NCBI GenBank assembly: GCA_023511585.1
Contig: JAIMBF010000010.1
Span: 1-57,130 of the forward strand
Origin: Terriglobia bacterium
GTDB lineage: Bacteria; Pseudomonadota; Alphaproteobacteria; Acetobacterales; Acetobacteraceae
Length of the DNA stretch: 57,130 nt
Direction of reading: 5' to 3'
Each line of letters begins with the position of its first letter. Position 1 is the stretch's first letter. The notes under the pieces were generated by a model. That model was given only the letters and a program-made list of their open reading frames with translations, made no database searches and was not told where the DNA came from. Below, piece after piece: positions 17,980-26,219 of the stretch. Both the position numbers and the translations under genes were made by a program.

Positions 17980-18549
17980 ATGCCTCCCGATTTGGGTAAG
18001 AAAGTAGTACTGAACGCTCAGCGAGACAGGCTAAAAAGTGCTGTCGAAGAAGAATATCTGTTCCAATTGTTTGAAGAATCTGTCCAGAAAATCAAAGCTC
18101 TGGTGTACGCACGGGAAAAGACTGCGCGAAGCGGCAATATGGATCTTGCCTTTGAGGAAAGTAAAAACATAGAAGAAAATACTATCGGTATCGCGTTACT
18201 GATTCTACAGAAGAAGATCCATCGCGTCTTGAACTCTGCCAAACCCTTTTTCCCTAACCAGGACATACGGGAAATTCTTGGAAAATACAATAATAAATCT
18301 TACAGCCTGATCACTATTATTTGGGAGCTTGCAAATTACTACAAACATAGAGAAGAAACTGACTTTTGGAAAAGAAATACAAAAACTATAAACGTAGTTG
18401 ACGCTGTTGGCGTAGATAAGCGTTCTAATTTACTGAAGGCACTGGAATCGCTCGGCGTCTCACTCGATGATTGCAGTCAACTGGCTGATCATGTCCAAAA
18501 GTGGGCAGAGAAAGTTCTGGAAACGGCAAGAACGAGCAAATGTCCATAA
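17980..18549 (+). CDS. AT-rich ORF of unknown function, probably horizontally acquired
   Basis: I do not recognise this 189-residue protein. It is predicted soluble, mostly helical and rich in Lys, Glu, Asn and Ile, with segments such as LAFEESKNIEENTIGIALLILQ and WELANYYKHREET. Base and codon use (A/T-ending codons, many AAA/AAT/ATA) is unlike every neighbour, pointing to transfer. It sits between two copies of a 101-bp repeat. The last codon and stop (cca taa) fall inside sequence homologous to the amidohydrolase gene, so the present C-terminus may be a product of the junction. The start ATG 17980 has only a weak ribosome site. A defence or stress role is possible but not shown by any motif. 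Confidence 0.6.
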   Translation: MPPDLGKKVVLNAQRDRLKSAVEEEYLFQLFEESVQKIKALVYAREKTARSGNMDLAFEESKNIEENTIGIALLILQKKIHRVLNSAKPFFPNQDIREILGKYNNKSYSLITIIWELANYYKHREETDFWKRNTKTINVVDAVGVDKRSNLLKALESLGVSLDDCSQLADHVQKWAEKVLETARTSKCP

Positions 18550-18681
18550 GTCGGGGGCAGCACGATCACGTTACGGGTTAGCCCGAGCCGTTTGGAGTTT
18601 GTAGCAATCGCTCACGCCGGCATCTCCTGGGCGTGAGATCGCGCCGCAAAAAGCTGGCCAAATAGTGGCATGATGCATCAT
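18543..18681 (-). pseudogene. Truncated, decayed duplicate of the amidohydrolase gene 5' end
   Basis: Read on the minus strand from ATG 18681, a 36-codon frame (stop at 18571-18573) begins MMHHATIWP, like the intact gene's MMHHATSWP. It then jumps to GAISRPGDAGVSDCYKLQ, matching GAVLRPADASVSDYRKLQ about 65 residues into the parent, so the signal-peptide region is deleted. A frameshift follows, after which nucleotide similarity continues to about 18543 (cccccgacttatgg against ccctcgacttacgg). It retains the parent's ribosome site and start. Confidence 0.85.
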
Positions 18682-18765
18682 GCCCTCCCTCTCACGGCAT
18701 GGGCTTGCTGGATGAAATTTGTGCGTGGGCAAATCGGATCCGTTGACCACAAACCGGCCGCCGCG
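18665..18765. repeat. 101-bp direct repeat, copy 2 (upstream of trpG)
   Basis: Second copy of the repeat at 17807-17907, with four substitutions. It contains a 14-base palindrome CATGATGCATCATG (18669-18682) over the start codon of the pseudogene and ends 57 bases before the trpG start. It supplies the -35-like TTGACC of the candidate trpG promoter. Confidence 0.9.
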
Positions 18766-18771
18766 CAGATT
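18743..18771 (+). promoter_or_regulatory. Candidate sigma-70-type promoter of the trpG operon
   Basis: TTGACC (18743-18748) is separated by 17 bases from CAGATT (18766-18771), about 50 bases before the trpG start. The -35 matches consensus at five of six positions, the -10 at only three. The repeat ends exactly between the two hexamers, so the duplicate at 17885 keeps the -35 but has a different downstream hexamer (tcaaaa). Confidence 0.3.
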
Positions 18772-18821
18772 ACACGCGCGTGCAAACGCCGGAAAGCCTC
18801 TCCTGCTCGCGGAGCTTCGCC

Positions 18822-19418
18822 ATGATCCTGCTGATCGACAATTATGACAGTTTCACATTTAACCTGGTGCATTTCCTGGGCGACCTTGGGGCGGAATGCG
18901 ACGTGCGCCGGAACGATACGCTCTCCGTTGAAGACGCTCTGGCTCTTGCCCCGGAGGCAATTGTTCTCTCGCCGGGGCCTTGCACACCGGATGAGGCCGG
19001 CATCTCGGTGGATTTGATCCGCGCAGCCGCAGGGCGTATTCCGATTCTCGGCGTCTGCTTGGGCCATCAGGCTATCGGCCGCGCCTTCGGCGGAGCCGTG
19101 GTGCGCGCGCCTGTGCCTGTGCACGGCAAGACCAGCGCTATTTTTCACAGCGGCACCGATATTTTTGCAGGTCTACCGAGCCCGTTTACGGCCACGCGCT
19201 ACCACAGCCTGATTGTCGCGCGCGAAAACCTGCCCGAGACGCTCCTCGCCACGGCCTTTACGGAAGACGGCTTGATCATGGCGCTTCGGCATCGGGGGTT
19301 CCCCATCTTCGGCGTGCAATTCCACCCGGAAAGCATCGCCAGCGCGTTCGGCCACGAGCTTTTGCGCAATTTCCTCGACATCGCCCGCGGCACGAACGAG
19401 CCCGCAAAGGCTGCTTGA
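18822..19418 (+). CDS. trpG: Anthranilate synthase component II (glutamine amidotransferase)
   Basis: The 198-residue class I glutamine amidotransferase supplies ammonia to TrpE for anthranilate formation; in many bacteria it also serves as PabA in folate synthesis. The N-terminus [17 protein letters not shown] is diagnostic. The triad is visible: nucleophile C79 in [11 protein letters not shown], and the H-x-E pair in [10 protein letters not shown]. The start ATG 18822 gives the canonical [10 protein letters not shown]. It heads the run trpG-trpD-trpC-moaC-moeA-lexA. trpE, which often sits directly upstream, is not present; the decayed duplication and AT-rich ORF lie there instead. Confidence 0.95.
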   Translation: MILLIDNYDSFTFNLVHFLGDLGAECDVRRNDTLSVEDALALAPEAIVLSPGPCTPDEAGISVDLIRAAAGRIPILGVCLGHQAIGRAFGGAVVRAPVPVHGKTSAIFHSGTDIFAGLPSPFTATRYHSLIVARENLPETLLATAFTEDGLIMALRHRGFPIFGVQFHPESIASAFGHELLRNFLDIARGTNEPAKAA

Positions 19419-19427
19419 AAAGGCTGC

Positions 19428-20468
19428 TTGATCGGCGTGTCTCGCAATTTGCGCCCCATTCTTGCCAAGCTTGCGCAGGGCCTCTCGCTCTCGGAGGCCG
19501 AGGCCGAAGAGGCGTTCGGCCTGATTATGTCGGGCGAGGCCACCCCCGCGCAGATCGGCGGGTTGCTGATGGCAATGCGCGTGCGCGGGGAGACGGTTGC
19601 CGAACTCACCGGGGCGGTGCGCGCCATGCGTGCGCGTATGGTGAAGGTAGAGGCCCCGCCGGGAGCAATCGATGTCTGCGGCACCGGCGGCGACGGGGCT
19701 GGAACCTTGAATATCTCCACCGCCGTCACCTTTGTCCTCGCGGGGCTCGGGGTTCCCGTCGCCAAACACGGCAATCGCGCGCTTTCTTCCCGGACCGGCG
19801 GAGCCGATGTGCTCACCGCGCTTGGCATTAATGTTGAGGTACCGATTGAACGCATCCCTGAGATTTTGAAGGAAGCCGGCTGCGCCTTTCTTTTCGCGCC
19901 CCGCCATCATGCGGCGTTGCATTATGCCGCCGGGCCGCGCGTGGAGCTCGGCACGCGCACCATCTTCAACCTGCTCGGGCCGCTCGCAAACCCGGCCGAA
20001 GTGCGCCGGCAGCTCGTGGGGGTATTCGATCCGATCTGGGCGCAGCCCATGGCGGAAACCTTGGCCCGCCTCGGCACCGAGGCCTGCTGGGTCGTGCATG
20101 GCCAAGGGTTGGATGAACTCAGTTTGGCCGGCACCAATTATGTGGTAGAGTTCTTTGACGGTAATGTTCGCACGCGGACTGTAGAGCCCGAAGACGCAGG
20201 CCTGATGCGTGCTTCCATAGAAGGCATCACCGGGGGCGATGCGGCAACGAATGCGGCGGCGTTGGAGCGGTTGCTGAACGGAGCGCCTGGGCCATATCGC
20301 GACACGGTGGTCTTCAATGCGGCCGCTGCTTTGGTGGTGGCAGGCCGGGCGGAAGATTTGCGCGAAGGGGCGGCGCTTGCCCAAGCGGCCATCGACCGCG
20401 GGGCCGCCTTGGCGGCGCTGGAGCGGTTGCGAAGCGCGGCGCCGTTGCCGCCGCCGCAAAAGGATTAA
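19428..20468 (+). CDS. trpD: Anthranilate phosphoribosyltransferase
   Basis: TrpD transfers phosphoribose from PRPP to anthranilate in tryptophan synthesis. The 346-residue protein carries the PRPP-binding GTGGDG (85-90), the [21 protein letters not shown] segment and the [10 protein letters not shown] loop, all standard. No ATG precedes the conserved region. The best starts are TTG 19428, eight bases after the trpG stop, or GTG 19437, which would begin [14 protein letters not shown] used the former but the choice is open. It is certainly cotranscribed with trpG. Confidence 0.94.
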   Translation: MIGVSRNLRPILAKLAQGLSLSEAEAEEAFGLIMSGEATPAQIGGLLMAMRVRGETVAELTGAVRAMRARMVKVEAPPGAIDVCGTGGDGAGTLNISTAVTFVLAGLGVPVAKHGNRALSSRTGGADVLTALGINVEVPIERIPEILKEAGCAFLFAPRHHAALHYAAGPRVELGTRTIFNLLGPLANPAEVRRQLVGVFDPIWAQPMAETLARLGTEACWVVHGQGLDELSLAGTNYVVEFFDGNVRTRTVEPEDAGLMRASIEGITGGDAATNAAALERLLNGAPGPYRDTVVFNAAAALVVAGRAEDLREGAALAQAAIDRGAALAALERLRSAAPLPPPQKD

Positions 20469-20526
20469 GACCGCAAGCCCTTTCGCGAACACGAGAAAGC
20501 TCACGAGAAAACAAGGGTGTAAAGCA

Positions 20527-21369
20527 TTGACGGTTTTTCAAGATAAACCCTCCGACGTGCTCGCCGAGATCTGCACCGAAACACGGCGCAGGCTGGAACG
20601 CAGCAAGCAAGAGGTGCCGCTCGAGGTGCTGCAATCCGCGATCGAGCAAGCCGAACCCCCGCGCGAATTCGGCCGCATTCTTTGCGACGCCGCGGCCCGC
20701 AACGGCGTGGCGTTGATCGCCGAGATCAAAAAGGCTTCCCCTTCGGGCGGGCTCATTCGCCCCGAATTCGACCCCGCCGAGCTTGCCGTCGCCTATCGCG
20801 ACGGCGGAGCCACGTGCCTCTCGGTGCTGACCAATGCGCCCTACTTTCAAGGTGCCCCCGAGCATCTGCAAGCGGTGAGAAAGGCCGTCGATCTGCCCAT
20901 ACTGCGGAAAGATTTCATTCTCGATCCGTGGCAGGTTTATGAAAGCCGGGCCACGGGGGCGGATTGCATTCTTCTCATCATGGCTGCGCTCTCCGATGAC
21001 GAAGCGCGCGAATTGGAAGCGCTGGCCCGTTCGCTCGGCATGGATGTGCTCGCCGAGGTGCACGATCGCAAGGAACTGGAACGAGCGCTCGGCTTACAAA
21101 CCAGGCTCATCGGCATCAACAATCGCAATTTACGAACGCTGAAGACCGATCTGGAAACCACGCTTTCCCTCGCCCCTTTGGTGCCGCTCGAACGTTTTCC
21201 GATATCCGAAAGCGGCATTCGCACCCATGAAGACATCGTTCGCCTGCGCGCGGCGGGCGTGCACGCGTTCTTGGTTGGAGAGCATTTGTTACGCCAGCCC
21301 GACATTGCCGCCGCCACGCGCGCGATGCTAGGGGAAGAACCTCTCAGGGAACAAAAGGCAGCCTCATGA
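20527..21369 (+). CDS. trpC: Indole-3-glycerol phosphate synthase
   Basis: A 280-residue TIM barrel that closes the indole ring from carboxyphenylaminodeoxyribulose phosphate. Key segments are [14 protein letters not shown] (substrate lysine), [20 protein letters not shown] with the catalytic [16 protein letters not shown], and the phosphate-binding [10 protein letters not shown]. The start is most likely TTG 20527 ([15 protein letters not shown]), since no ATG or GTG lies at a suitable place; an AAGG site is about ten bases upstream. The stop overlaps the moaC start by ATGA, coupling tryptophan and molybdenum-cofactor genes. Confidence 0.93.
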   Translation: MTVFQDKPSDVLAEICTETRRRLERSKQEVPLEVLQSAIEQAEPPREFGRILCDAAARNGVALIAEIKKASPSGGLIRPEFDPAELAVAYRDGGATCLSVLTNAPYFQGAPEHLQAVRKAVDLPILRKDFILDPWQVYESRATGADCILLIMAALSDDEARELEALARSLGMDVLAEVHDRKELERALGLQTRLIGINNRNLRTLKTDLETTLSLAPLVPLERFPISESGIRTHEDIVRLRAAGVHAFLVGEHLLRQPDIAAATRAMLGEEPLREQKAAS

Positions 21370-21842
21370 GCGGGTCGTTTTCCCATTTCGATGCCGCCGG
21401 CAACGCGGTCATGGTGGATGTCTCCGAAAAACCCATCACCGCGCGAACCGCCACGGCGCGGGCGCGGGTTCGGATGCAGCCCGAAACGCTGGCCATGATT
21501 CAAGCGGGCACGGCCAAAAAGGGAGACGTCCTTGGAGTCGCCCGGCTTGCCGGGATCATGGCCGCAAAACGCACCGCCGAGCTCATCCCGCTCTGCCATC
21601 CGTTGCCGATCTCGGCGGTGGAAATCGCACTTGAGCCGGCATCTCCGGATGCGGTGGAAATCATCGCCACCGTGCGCACCACGGCGCAAACCGGAGTGGA
21701 AATGGAGGCGCTCACTGCGGCGGCCATTGCCGCCCTGACCGTTTATGACATGTGCAAATCGGTCGATCGGGCCATGCGGGTGGAAGATATCCGAATCACC
21801 CACAAATCCGGCGGAAAATCGGGAACCTTTACCCAGGAATAG
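21366..21842 (+). CDS. moaC: Cyclic pyranopterin monophosphate synthase MoaC
   Basis: MoaC forms cyclic pyranopterin monophosphate from the MoaA product in molybdenum cofactor synthesis. The 158-residue protein is standard in length, with [20 protein letters not shown] at the N-terminus, the [12 protein letters not shown] active-site strand and the [19 protein letters not shown] helix with the conserved catalytic K. It overlaps trpC by four bases and precedes moeA by seven. The trpC-moaC-moeA-lexA order is typical of alphaproteobacteria. Confidence 0.96.
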   Translation: MSGSFSHFDAAGNAVMVDVSEKPITARTATARARVRMQPETLAMIQAGTAKKGDVLGVARLAGIMAAKRTAELIPLCHPLPISAVEIALEPASPDAVEIIATVRTTAQTGVEMEALTAAAIAALTVYDMCKSVDRAMRVEDIRITHKSGGKSGTFTQE

Positions 21843-21849
21843 GCAGGAA

Positions 21850-23055
21850 ATGATCAGCGTTGCAGAAGCGCAGGCCCGCATTTTGGCCGACTTGCGGCCT
21901 ACTCCGGCGGAAATCGTCGGGCTCTCGGAAGCACTCGGGCGAGTCGTTGCGGCCGATGTGCGTGCTCGGTTAACCCAACCCCCCGCCGATCTTTCGGCGA
22001 TGGACGGATACGCGGTGAAAAGCGCCGATGCCGAGAAGGGGGCGATTCTGCGCCTTATCGGCAGTGCCCCCGCCGGCCACCCCTTTTCTGGCACGCTCGA
22101 GCACGGGCAAGCGGTGCGCATTTTCACCGGCAGCGTCATTCCACAGGGGGCCGATGCCGTGCTTATCCAAGAAGATGCCGCCCGCGATGGCGAGTGTGTG
22201 CATGTGCGCGAGAGCGTCCGCCCGGGGCGGCATATTCGTCGGGCCGGGCAGGATTTTCGCGCGGGCGAAGTGGTCATCCCGAAAGGCAAGAAACTGACCC
22301 CGCGCGATATCGGGCTTGCCGCCGCGGCCAACTATCCCTGGCTTTTTGTGCACCGACGCCCGCGCGTTGCCGTTCTCTCCACCGGCGATGAAATCGCCCT
22401 TCCGGGCGAGCCCATCCCCGAAGGCGGCATTGTCAGCTCGAATGCACACGCTTTGGCGGCGTTGATTCGCGCCGGCGGCGGCGAGCCCATCGTGCTTCCC
22501 ATTGCCCGCGACGACGTCGGTGTCATCGCCGAAGCCGCAAATGCGGCCGCCGGCGCAGATTTGCTGGTGAGCACCGGCGGGGTGAGCGTCGGCGAGCACG
22601 ATTTGGTGCAAAGCGGGCTGTCCAAGCTCGGGTTCGAGGTCGATTTTTGGCGCATTGCGATGCGGCCGGGCAAGCCGTTGATGTATGGCAGAATGGGTGA
22701 AACCCCGGTGCTCGGCCTGCCGGGCAATCCCGTCTCGGCCTTGGTCTGCGGGCTTCTCTTCCTTTGGCCGTTGTTGCTCGGGCTTTCCGGCCTCACCCCC
22801 GAGCCTCCCGCAACCACCCGCGCGCGGCTCGGCGCGCCGCTCGGCGCCAACGACAAGCGGATGGATTTTCTCCGTGCCAGACTCTCGCGCGCCGAAGACG
22901 GCAGCTGGGTGGCCACGGCTTTTCCGGTGCAGGATTCAGCCATGCTGAAACTGCTTGCCGAAGCGGATTGTCTGATCCTGCGCCCCCCGCACGCACCGGC
23001 GGCCGCAACCGGCGAGAGTGTGGAGGTTCTGCGATTCGCGGCTTTTGGATTGTGA
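21850..23055 (+). CDS. moeA: Molybdopterin molybdenumtransferase MoeA
   Basis: MoeA inserts molybdate into adenylated molybdopterin. The 401-residue protein has the expected marks: PADLSAMDGYAVKSADA, GSVIPQGADAVLIQED, the STGDEIALPGEPIPEGGI turn, VSTGGVSVGEHDLV in the MoCF-binding domain, and GLPGNPVSALVCG. The ATG 21850 follows an AGGCAGGAA site. A stronger lexA-proximal promoter lies downstream, so moeA may be the last gene of the trp/moa transcript. Confidence 0.95.
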   Translation: MISVAEAQARILADLRPTPAEIVGLSEALGRVVAADVRARLTQPPADLSAMDGYAVKSADAEKGAILRLIGSAPAGHPFSGTLEHGQAVRIFTGSVIPQGADAVLIQEDAARDGECVHVRESVRPGRHIRRAGQDFRAGEVVIPKGKKLTPRDIGLAAAANYPWLFVHRRPRVAVLSTGDEIALPGEPIPEGGIVSSNAHALAALIRAGGGEPIVLPIARDDVGVIAEAANAAAGADLLVSTGGVSVGEHDLVQSGLSKLGFEVDFWRIAMRPGKPLMYGRMGETPVLGLPGNPVSALVCGLLFLWPLLLGLSGLTPEPPATTRARLGAPLGANDKRMDFLRARLSRAEDGSWVATAFPVQDSAMLKLLAEADCLILRPPHAPAAATGESVEVLRFAAFGL

Positions 23056-23098
23056 GAAAGAGAGCTTGCGCCTCTCCTGCACCCCACCACCAAAGAGC

Positions 23099-23126
23099 TT
23101 GACGGGCGGTTGAAACTTCATTTAAA
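23099..23126 (+). promoter_or_regulatory. Candidate lexA promoter
   Basis: TTGACG (23099-23104) and TTTAAA (23121-23126) are spaced by 16 bases, about 100 bases before the lexA start and after the moeA stop. The match is good for -35 and moderate for -10. The repeated GGTTTGT boxes just downstream would sit over the expected transcription start. Confidence 0.4.
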
Positions 23127-23138
23127 AGACCGATGTTG

Positions 23139-23158
23139 CCGGTTTGTTCCGGTTTGTC
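23139..23158 (+). promoter_or_regulatory. Candidate LexA operator (direct repeat)
   Basis: Two tandem 10-mers, CCGGTTTGTT and CCGGTTTGTC, lie 12 bases after the candidate -10. Alphaproteobacterial LexA is known to bind direct repeats of the form GTTC-N7-GTTC. Here the repeat unit is 10 rather than 11 bases and the second half reads GTCC, so it is a near-match. Its position fits autoregulation of lexA. Confidence 0.35.
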
Positions 23159-23226
23159 CTGATTCCGGCGCGCCCACGCAGCCGGCAATTTCCGCCCGGT
23201 CGCTTTTTCGGGAGAAGGGGTTTTTC

Positions 23227-23943
23227 ATGCTTACCCGCAAACAGCACGAGCTGCTGATGTTTCTTGACGGGTACCTCAAGGCAACGGGCTTCTCCCCAAG
23301 CTTTGAGGAGATGAAGGCTGCGCTGCGGCTGAAGTCCAAATCGGGGATCCATCGGCTGATCTCCGCTTTGGAAGAGCGGGGCTTTGTCCGTCGGCGGCAT
23401 CATCGGGCCCGTGCTCTGGAGATCATCCGGCTTCCCGATGACGTGGTGGCGCGCGCGCAAACGGGCACCGAGGCCCGGAGCGGGCAAGGCTTCGCGCCGA
23501 ACGTGATCCGGGGAGATTTCTCGCCGCGGCTCGCCGGCGTGCGCGCGGCAAACGAGGCCGCGGCGGTGCAGCTGCCGCTTTATGGGCGGATCGCTGCCGG
23601 CTTACCGATCGAGGCACTGCGCGATACCGGCACGCAGATTGAGGTTCCGCTTGCCCTGCTTGGCAGCGGCGAGCATTACGCCCTGGAAGTTGCCGGAGAT
23701 TCGATGATCGAGGCCGGCATTCTCGACGGGGATACCGCCATCATCAGCAAAGGGGAAACGGCGGAAAACGGGCAAATCGTCGTCGCTCTGGTGGACGATG
23801 CCGAGGTTACGCTGAAACGTCTGCGCCGGCGGGGCAATTCGGTTGCGTTGGAACCGGCCAATGCACGCTATGAAACCCGCATTCTGCCGGCGGAACGCGT
23901 CAAAGTTCAGGGCCGGCTGGTGGCACTGCTCCGCCGCTATTAA
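23227..23943 (+). CDS. lexA: LexA repressor
   Basis: LexA represses SOS genes and self-cleaves when RecA is activated by DNA damage. The 238-residue protein has a winged-helix DNA-binding domain ([18 protein letters not shown], then [21 protein letters not shown]), a linker, and the S24 peptidase domain. Cleavage would occur at A124-G125 in [10 protein letters not shown]. Catalytic S159 is in [11 protein letters not shown] and K197 in [10 protein letters not shown]. The start ATG 23227 is the canonical one. Its 3' end overlaps the convergent comEC by 44 bases. The upstream region holds a candidate own operator. Confidence 0.96.
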   Translation: MLTRKQHELLMFLDGYLKATGFSPSFEEMKAALRLKSKSGIHRLISALEERGFVRRRHHRARALEIIRLPDDVVARAQTGTEARSGQGFAPNVIRGDFSPRLAGVRAANEAAAVQLPLYGRIAAGLPIEALRDTGTQIEVPLALLGSGEHYALEVAGDSMIEAGILDGDTAIISKGETAENGQIVVALVDDAEVTLKRLRRRGNSVALEPANARYETRILPAERVKVQGRLVALLRRY

Positions 23944-26095
23944 GCGGCATCGAACGGACGTTCCATCGCGTGGGCGCCCGTTCGTCGGCCGGCTCTAACA
24001 CCCATGGGCGCGCGCCGCGTTCGCGGCGGTCGGAAAGGACCCGTGGCCCCTCGGGGTTCAGCCAAATCGCATAAGCGCCGTTGCGCCAGGCGCTGAGCCG
24101 ATCCACAAGCAAAGGGCCGCGGCAACGCCCGCGCGCACGCTCGGAGGAAAGCAGAATCGCAACCGCCGCACAGTCCGGCAGCGGCCCGTCACCGGTTATT
24201 AGAAGTGCGGCCGGCCCCGCCGTGCGCGCGCGAAGAACACACGCATCGGAAGAGCACGCGATATGTTCCGGCACCTCGCGCGGACCTATGCTGATCGGCC
24301 GTGCCGGCCCCGAAGCCCAGAATTGCTCCCAACTCTCGAGCGTGAAGCGCGCCGCCCCGGGCGCGGCCTGCACATAGACCGCGGTAGGGGTATGCAACGC
24401 AATCAATCTCGCATCGGCGGAGACCAAGATATCGGGAGGGCGTGCCAGCAGCGGCGAGGCGAGGGCAAACGTCAAGACCGGCACACCGGCAAGGCGCAGG
24501 CGCGAACGCCAGATTCCGATCCACGCCATGCTGAGCGCCAGAAGCAGCAGCCCCCAAAGCGGCATATGCGGCACCCGCAGCGTCGCGGCCGGCAATGCGG
24601 AGACCGTGCGCGCGACCCAGAGCACCAGAGCAACCCCCCAACCCATCACCACCAAGGCACCATGCTCCAGCCCAAACGGCATTAAAGCGAGCGCGACCAA
24701 TCCCGCCGGCATAATCCACATTCCGGTCAGCGGCACGGCGATGATGTTGGCGAGAATGAAGTAAAATTGAATTTGCCCGAAGTGGTATGCCGCAAAGGGC
24801 GCGGAAGCCGTGCCGGCTAAGAGGCTGGTCAACGCCAGCCCCAAAAGAAACAAAAGTGCGCGCCGGCCGGGGTGCCCCGCGCCGCGCAAGCGCGCGAGAT
24901 GCGGACGCAGCCATTCATATCCCGAAACCAGAGCGAGCACGGCAGAGAAGCTCATTTGAAAGCTCACTCCGGTGATTTGCTCGGGTTCCAGCAAGATCAG
25001 CGTCGCCGCCGCGAGCCCCAAACCGCGCAGCGAAACGGCGCGCCGCCCGGCGAGAAGTGCCGCGGTGGCCAGCGTGGCCATGGCAAAGCTGCGCACGATC
25101 GGCACATGCACGCCGGTGAGCAACATGTAACCGCCGCCGCCGGCGAGTGCGATCAGCGCCGCAATGGATTTTATCGGCCAATGGAGCGCCGCGTATTCCC
25201 AAGATGCGAGCAGGAGCCGGCTGAACCCCATCAGCAGCCCCATCACAATGCCGATATGCAAGCCGGCAATGGCGAGCAGATGCGCAAGCCCCGAATCGCG
25301 GAAGGCGGCGCGGTCGGAGGCGGGAATGCCGGCCGTCAGCCCGGTGAGCAGCGTGGTGGCGATGGCCCCGACGCTGCCCTCCAAAGACGCCGAAATCCGC
25401 GAGGCGATCGCCTCGCGCAATCTCTGGATAGAGATCCAAAAGCCGCCTGCCGCGCTCTGGCCCAGCTTCTCCATGGCGCCGACGGCATAGCCATAGCCTC
25501 CGACACCGCTGAAAAAAGCATCGCGCTGAAGGTCCCAAGCCCCCGGATAAGCCGGCGGCGGCGGCGGCCGTACCAACGCGCGCAGGCGCACAAGATCGCC
25601 GCTTTCCACCGGCGCAAGGTCGTCATTGCGAAGACGGATGCGCACGCTTCGCACCAGCGCGGGCCCGTCTTCGATTCGGGGCTCGGCAAGGCTGATCCGC
25701 CGGCCGTTCGGCAATGCCTCCACCGCGCGCACCGTGCCGATCAGCACCGCGGCGCGGGTCGGTAGAGTTGGAAACGGCGGGGCGCGAATGGCCGCATACT
25801 GAGCGGAAGCAAATCCCATCGCCGCCGCCGCGCAGCAAGCAAACGGCACGCGCGCGAGCGAATGGGCCGAAAGCAACAGCCATGCCGCAAGCGTCGCGGC
25901 AAAGCCTGCAAACCCGAGCCAGGCCGGCGGCTCGGTGCGGAGCGCGAAATAGAGGGCATCGCCGGCGCCGAGAAAGACCGGCAACCAGAGCGCAAACCGA
26001 CCGCGCTCTGCCGCAAGCAAGGCATGCCAGACTCCCGCCAAGCGGGAAGGTTTGGCCGGCCCAACACTCGCGATCGCGCCAGAAACCAGCGACAT
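23900..26095 (-). CDS. comEC: ComEC/Rec2-family DNA uptake channel protein
   Basis: ComEC carries single-stranded DNA across the inner membrane in natural transformation. The 731-residue protein has an N-terminal membrane pair plus OB-like DUF4131 region (residues about 1-190), then a long polytopic Competence domain with [20 protein letters not shown] and [19 protein letters not shown]. The C-terminal 150 residues are soluble but lack the H-x-H-x-D-H metallo-beta-lactamase motif found in Bacillus-type ComEC; such shortened ends are common in alphaproteobacteria. The last 44 bases overlap the end of lexA in antisense. No other competence genes are in the window. Confidence 0.88.
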   Translation of the reverse strand: MSLVSGAIASVGPAKPSRLAGVWHALLAAERGRFALWLPVFLGAGDALYFALRTEPPAWLGFAGFAATLAAWLLLSAHSLARVPFACCAAAAMGFASAQYAAIRAPPFPTLPTRAAVLIGTVRAVEALPNGRRISLAEPRIEDGPALVRSVRIRLRNDDLAPVESGDLVRLRALVRPPPPPAYPGAWDLQRDAFFSGVGGYGYAVGAMEKLGQSAAGGFWISIQRLREAIASRISASLEGSVGAIATTLLTGLTAGIPASDRAAFRDSGLAHLLAIAGLHIGIVMGLLMGFSRLLLASWEYAALHWPIKSIAALIALAGGGGYMLLTGVHVPIVRSFAMATLATAALLAGRRAVSLRGLGLAAATLILLEPEQITGVSFQMSFSAVLALVSGYEWLRPHLARLRGAGHPGRRALLFLLGLALTSLLAGTASAPFAAYHFGQIQFYFILANIIAVPLTGMWIMPAGLVALALMPFGLEHGALVVMGWGVALVLWVARTVSALPAATLRVPHMPLWGLLLLALSMAWIGIWRSRLRLAGVPVLTFALASPLLARPPDILVSADARLIALHTPTAVYVQAAPGAARFTLESWEQFWASGPARPISIGPREVPEHIACSSDACVLRARTAGPAALLITGDGPLPDCAAVAILLSSERARGRCRGPLLVDRLSAWRNGAYAIWLNPEGPRVLSDRRERGARPWVLEPADERAPTRWNVRSMPLNSGGAVPPAGPEL

Positions 26096-26103
26096 GCCAA
26101 CCC

Positions 26104-26118
26104 AGGGTTGTTAACCCT
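26104..26118. repeat. Inverted repeat upstream of comEC
   Basis: AGGGTT-GTT-AACCCT is a perfect 6-base inverted repeat with a three-base loop, eight bases before the comEC start on the minus strand. It has no T-tract, so it is more likely an operator or an mRNA hairpin close to the comEC ribosome site than a terminator of the SDR gene. Confidence 0.35.
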
Positions 26119-26219
26119 TTCACACTATCGCGTATGCCGGCGGTTGGAAAAGAGGCGGCGGCCGCGAAATCAGTGCGGGCTTCGCGCCGGGTTGGCGCCG
26201 GGGGCTGCGGAGATCCGCG

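Noticed and set aside
17908-18542. Insertion sequence or integron cassette
   Set aside because: No terminal inverted repeats, transposase or integrase are visible; the bordering repeats derive from the host amidohydrolase gene.
19173-20504. 443-codon minus-strand open frame opposite trpD
   Set aside because: It is a frame shadow of trpD and the end of trpG, with no recognisable domain or ribosome site.
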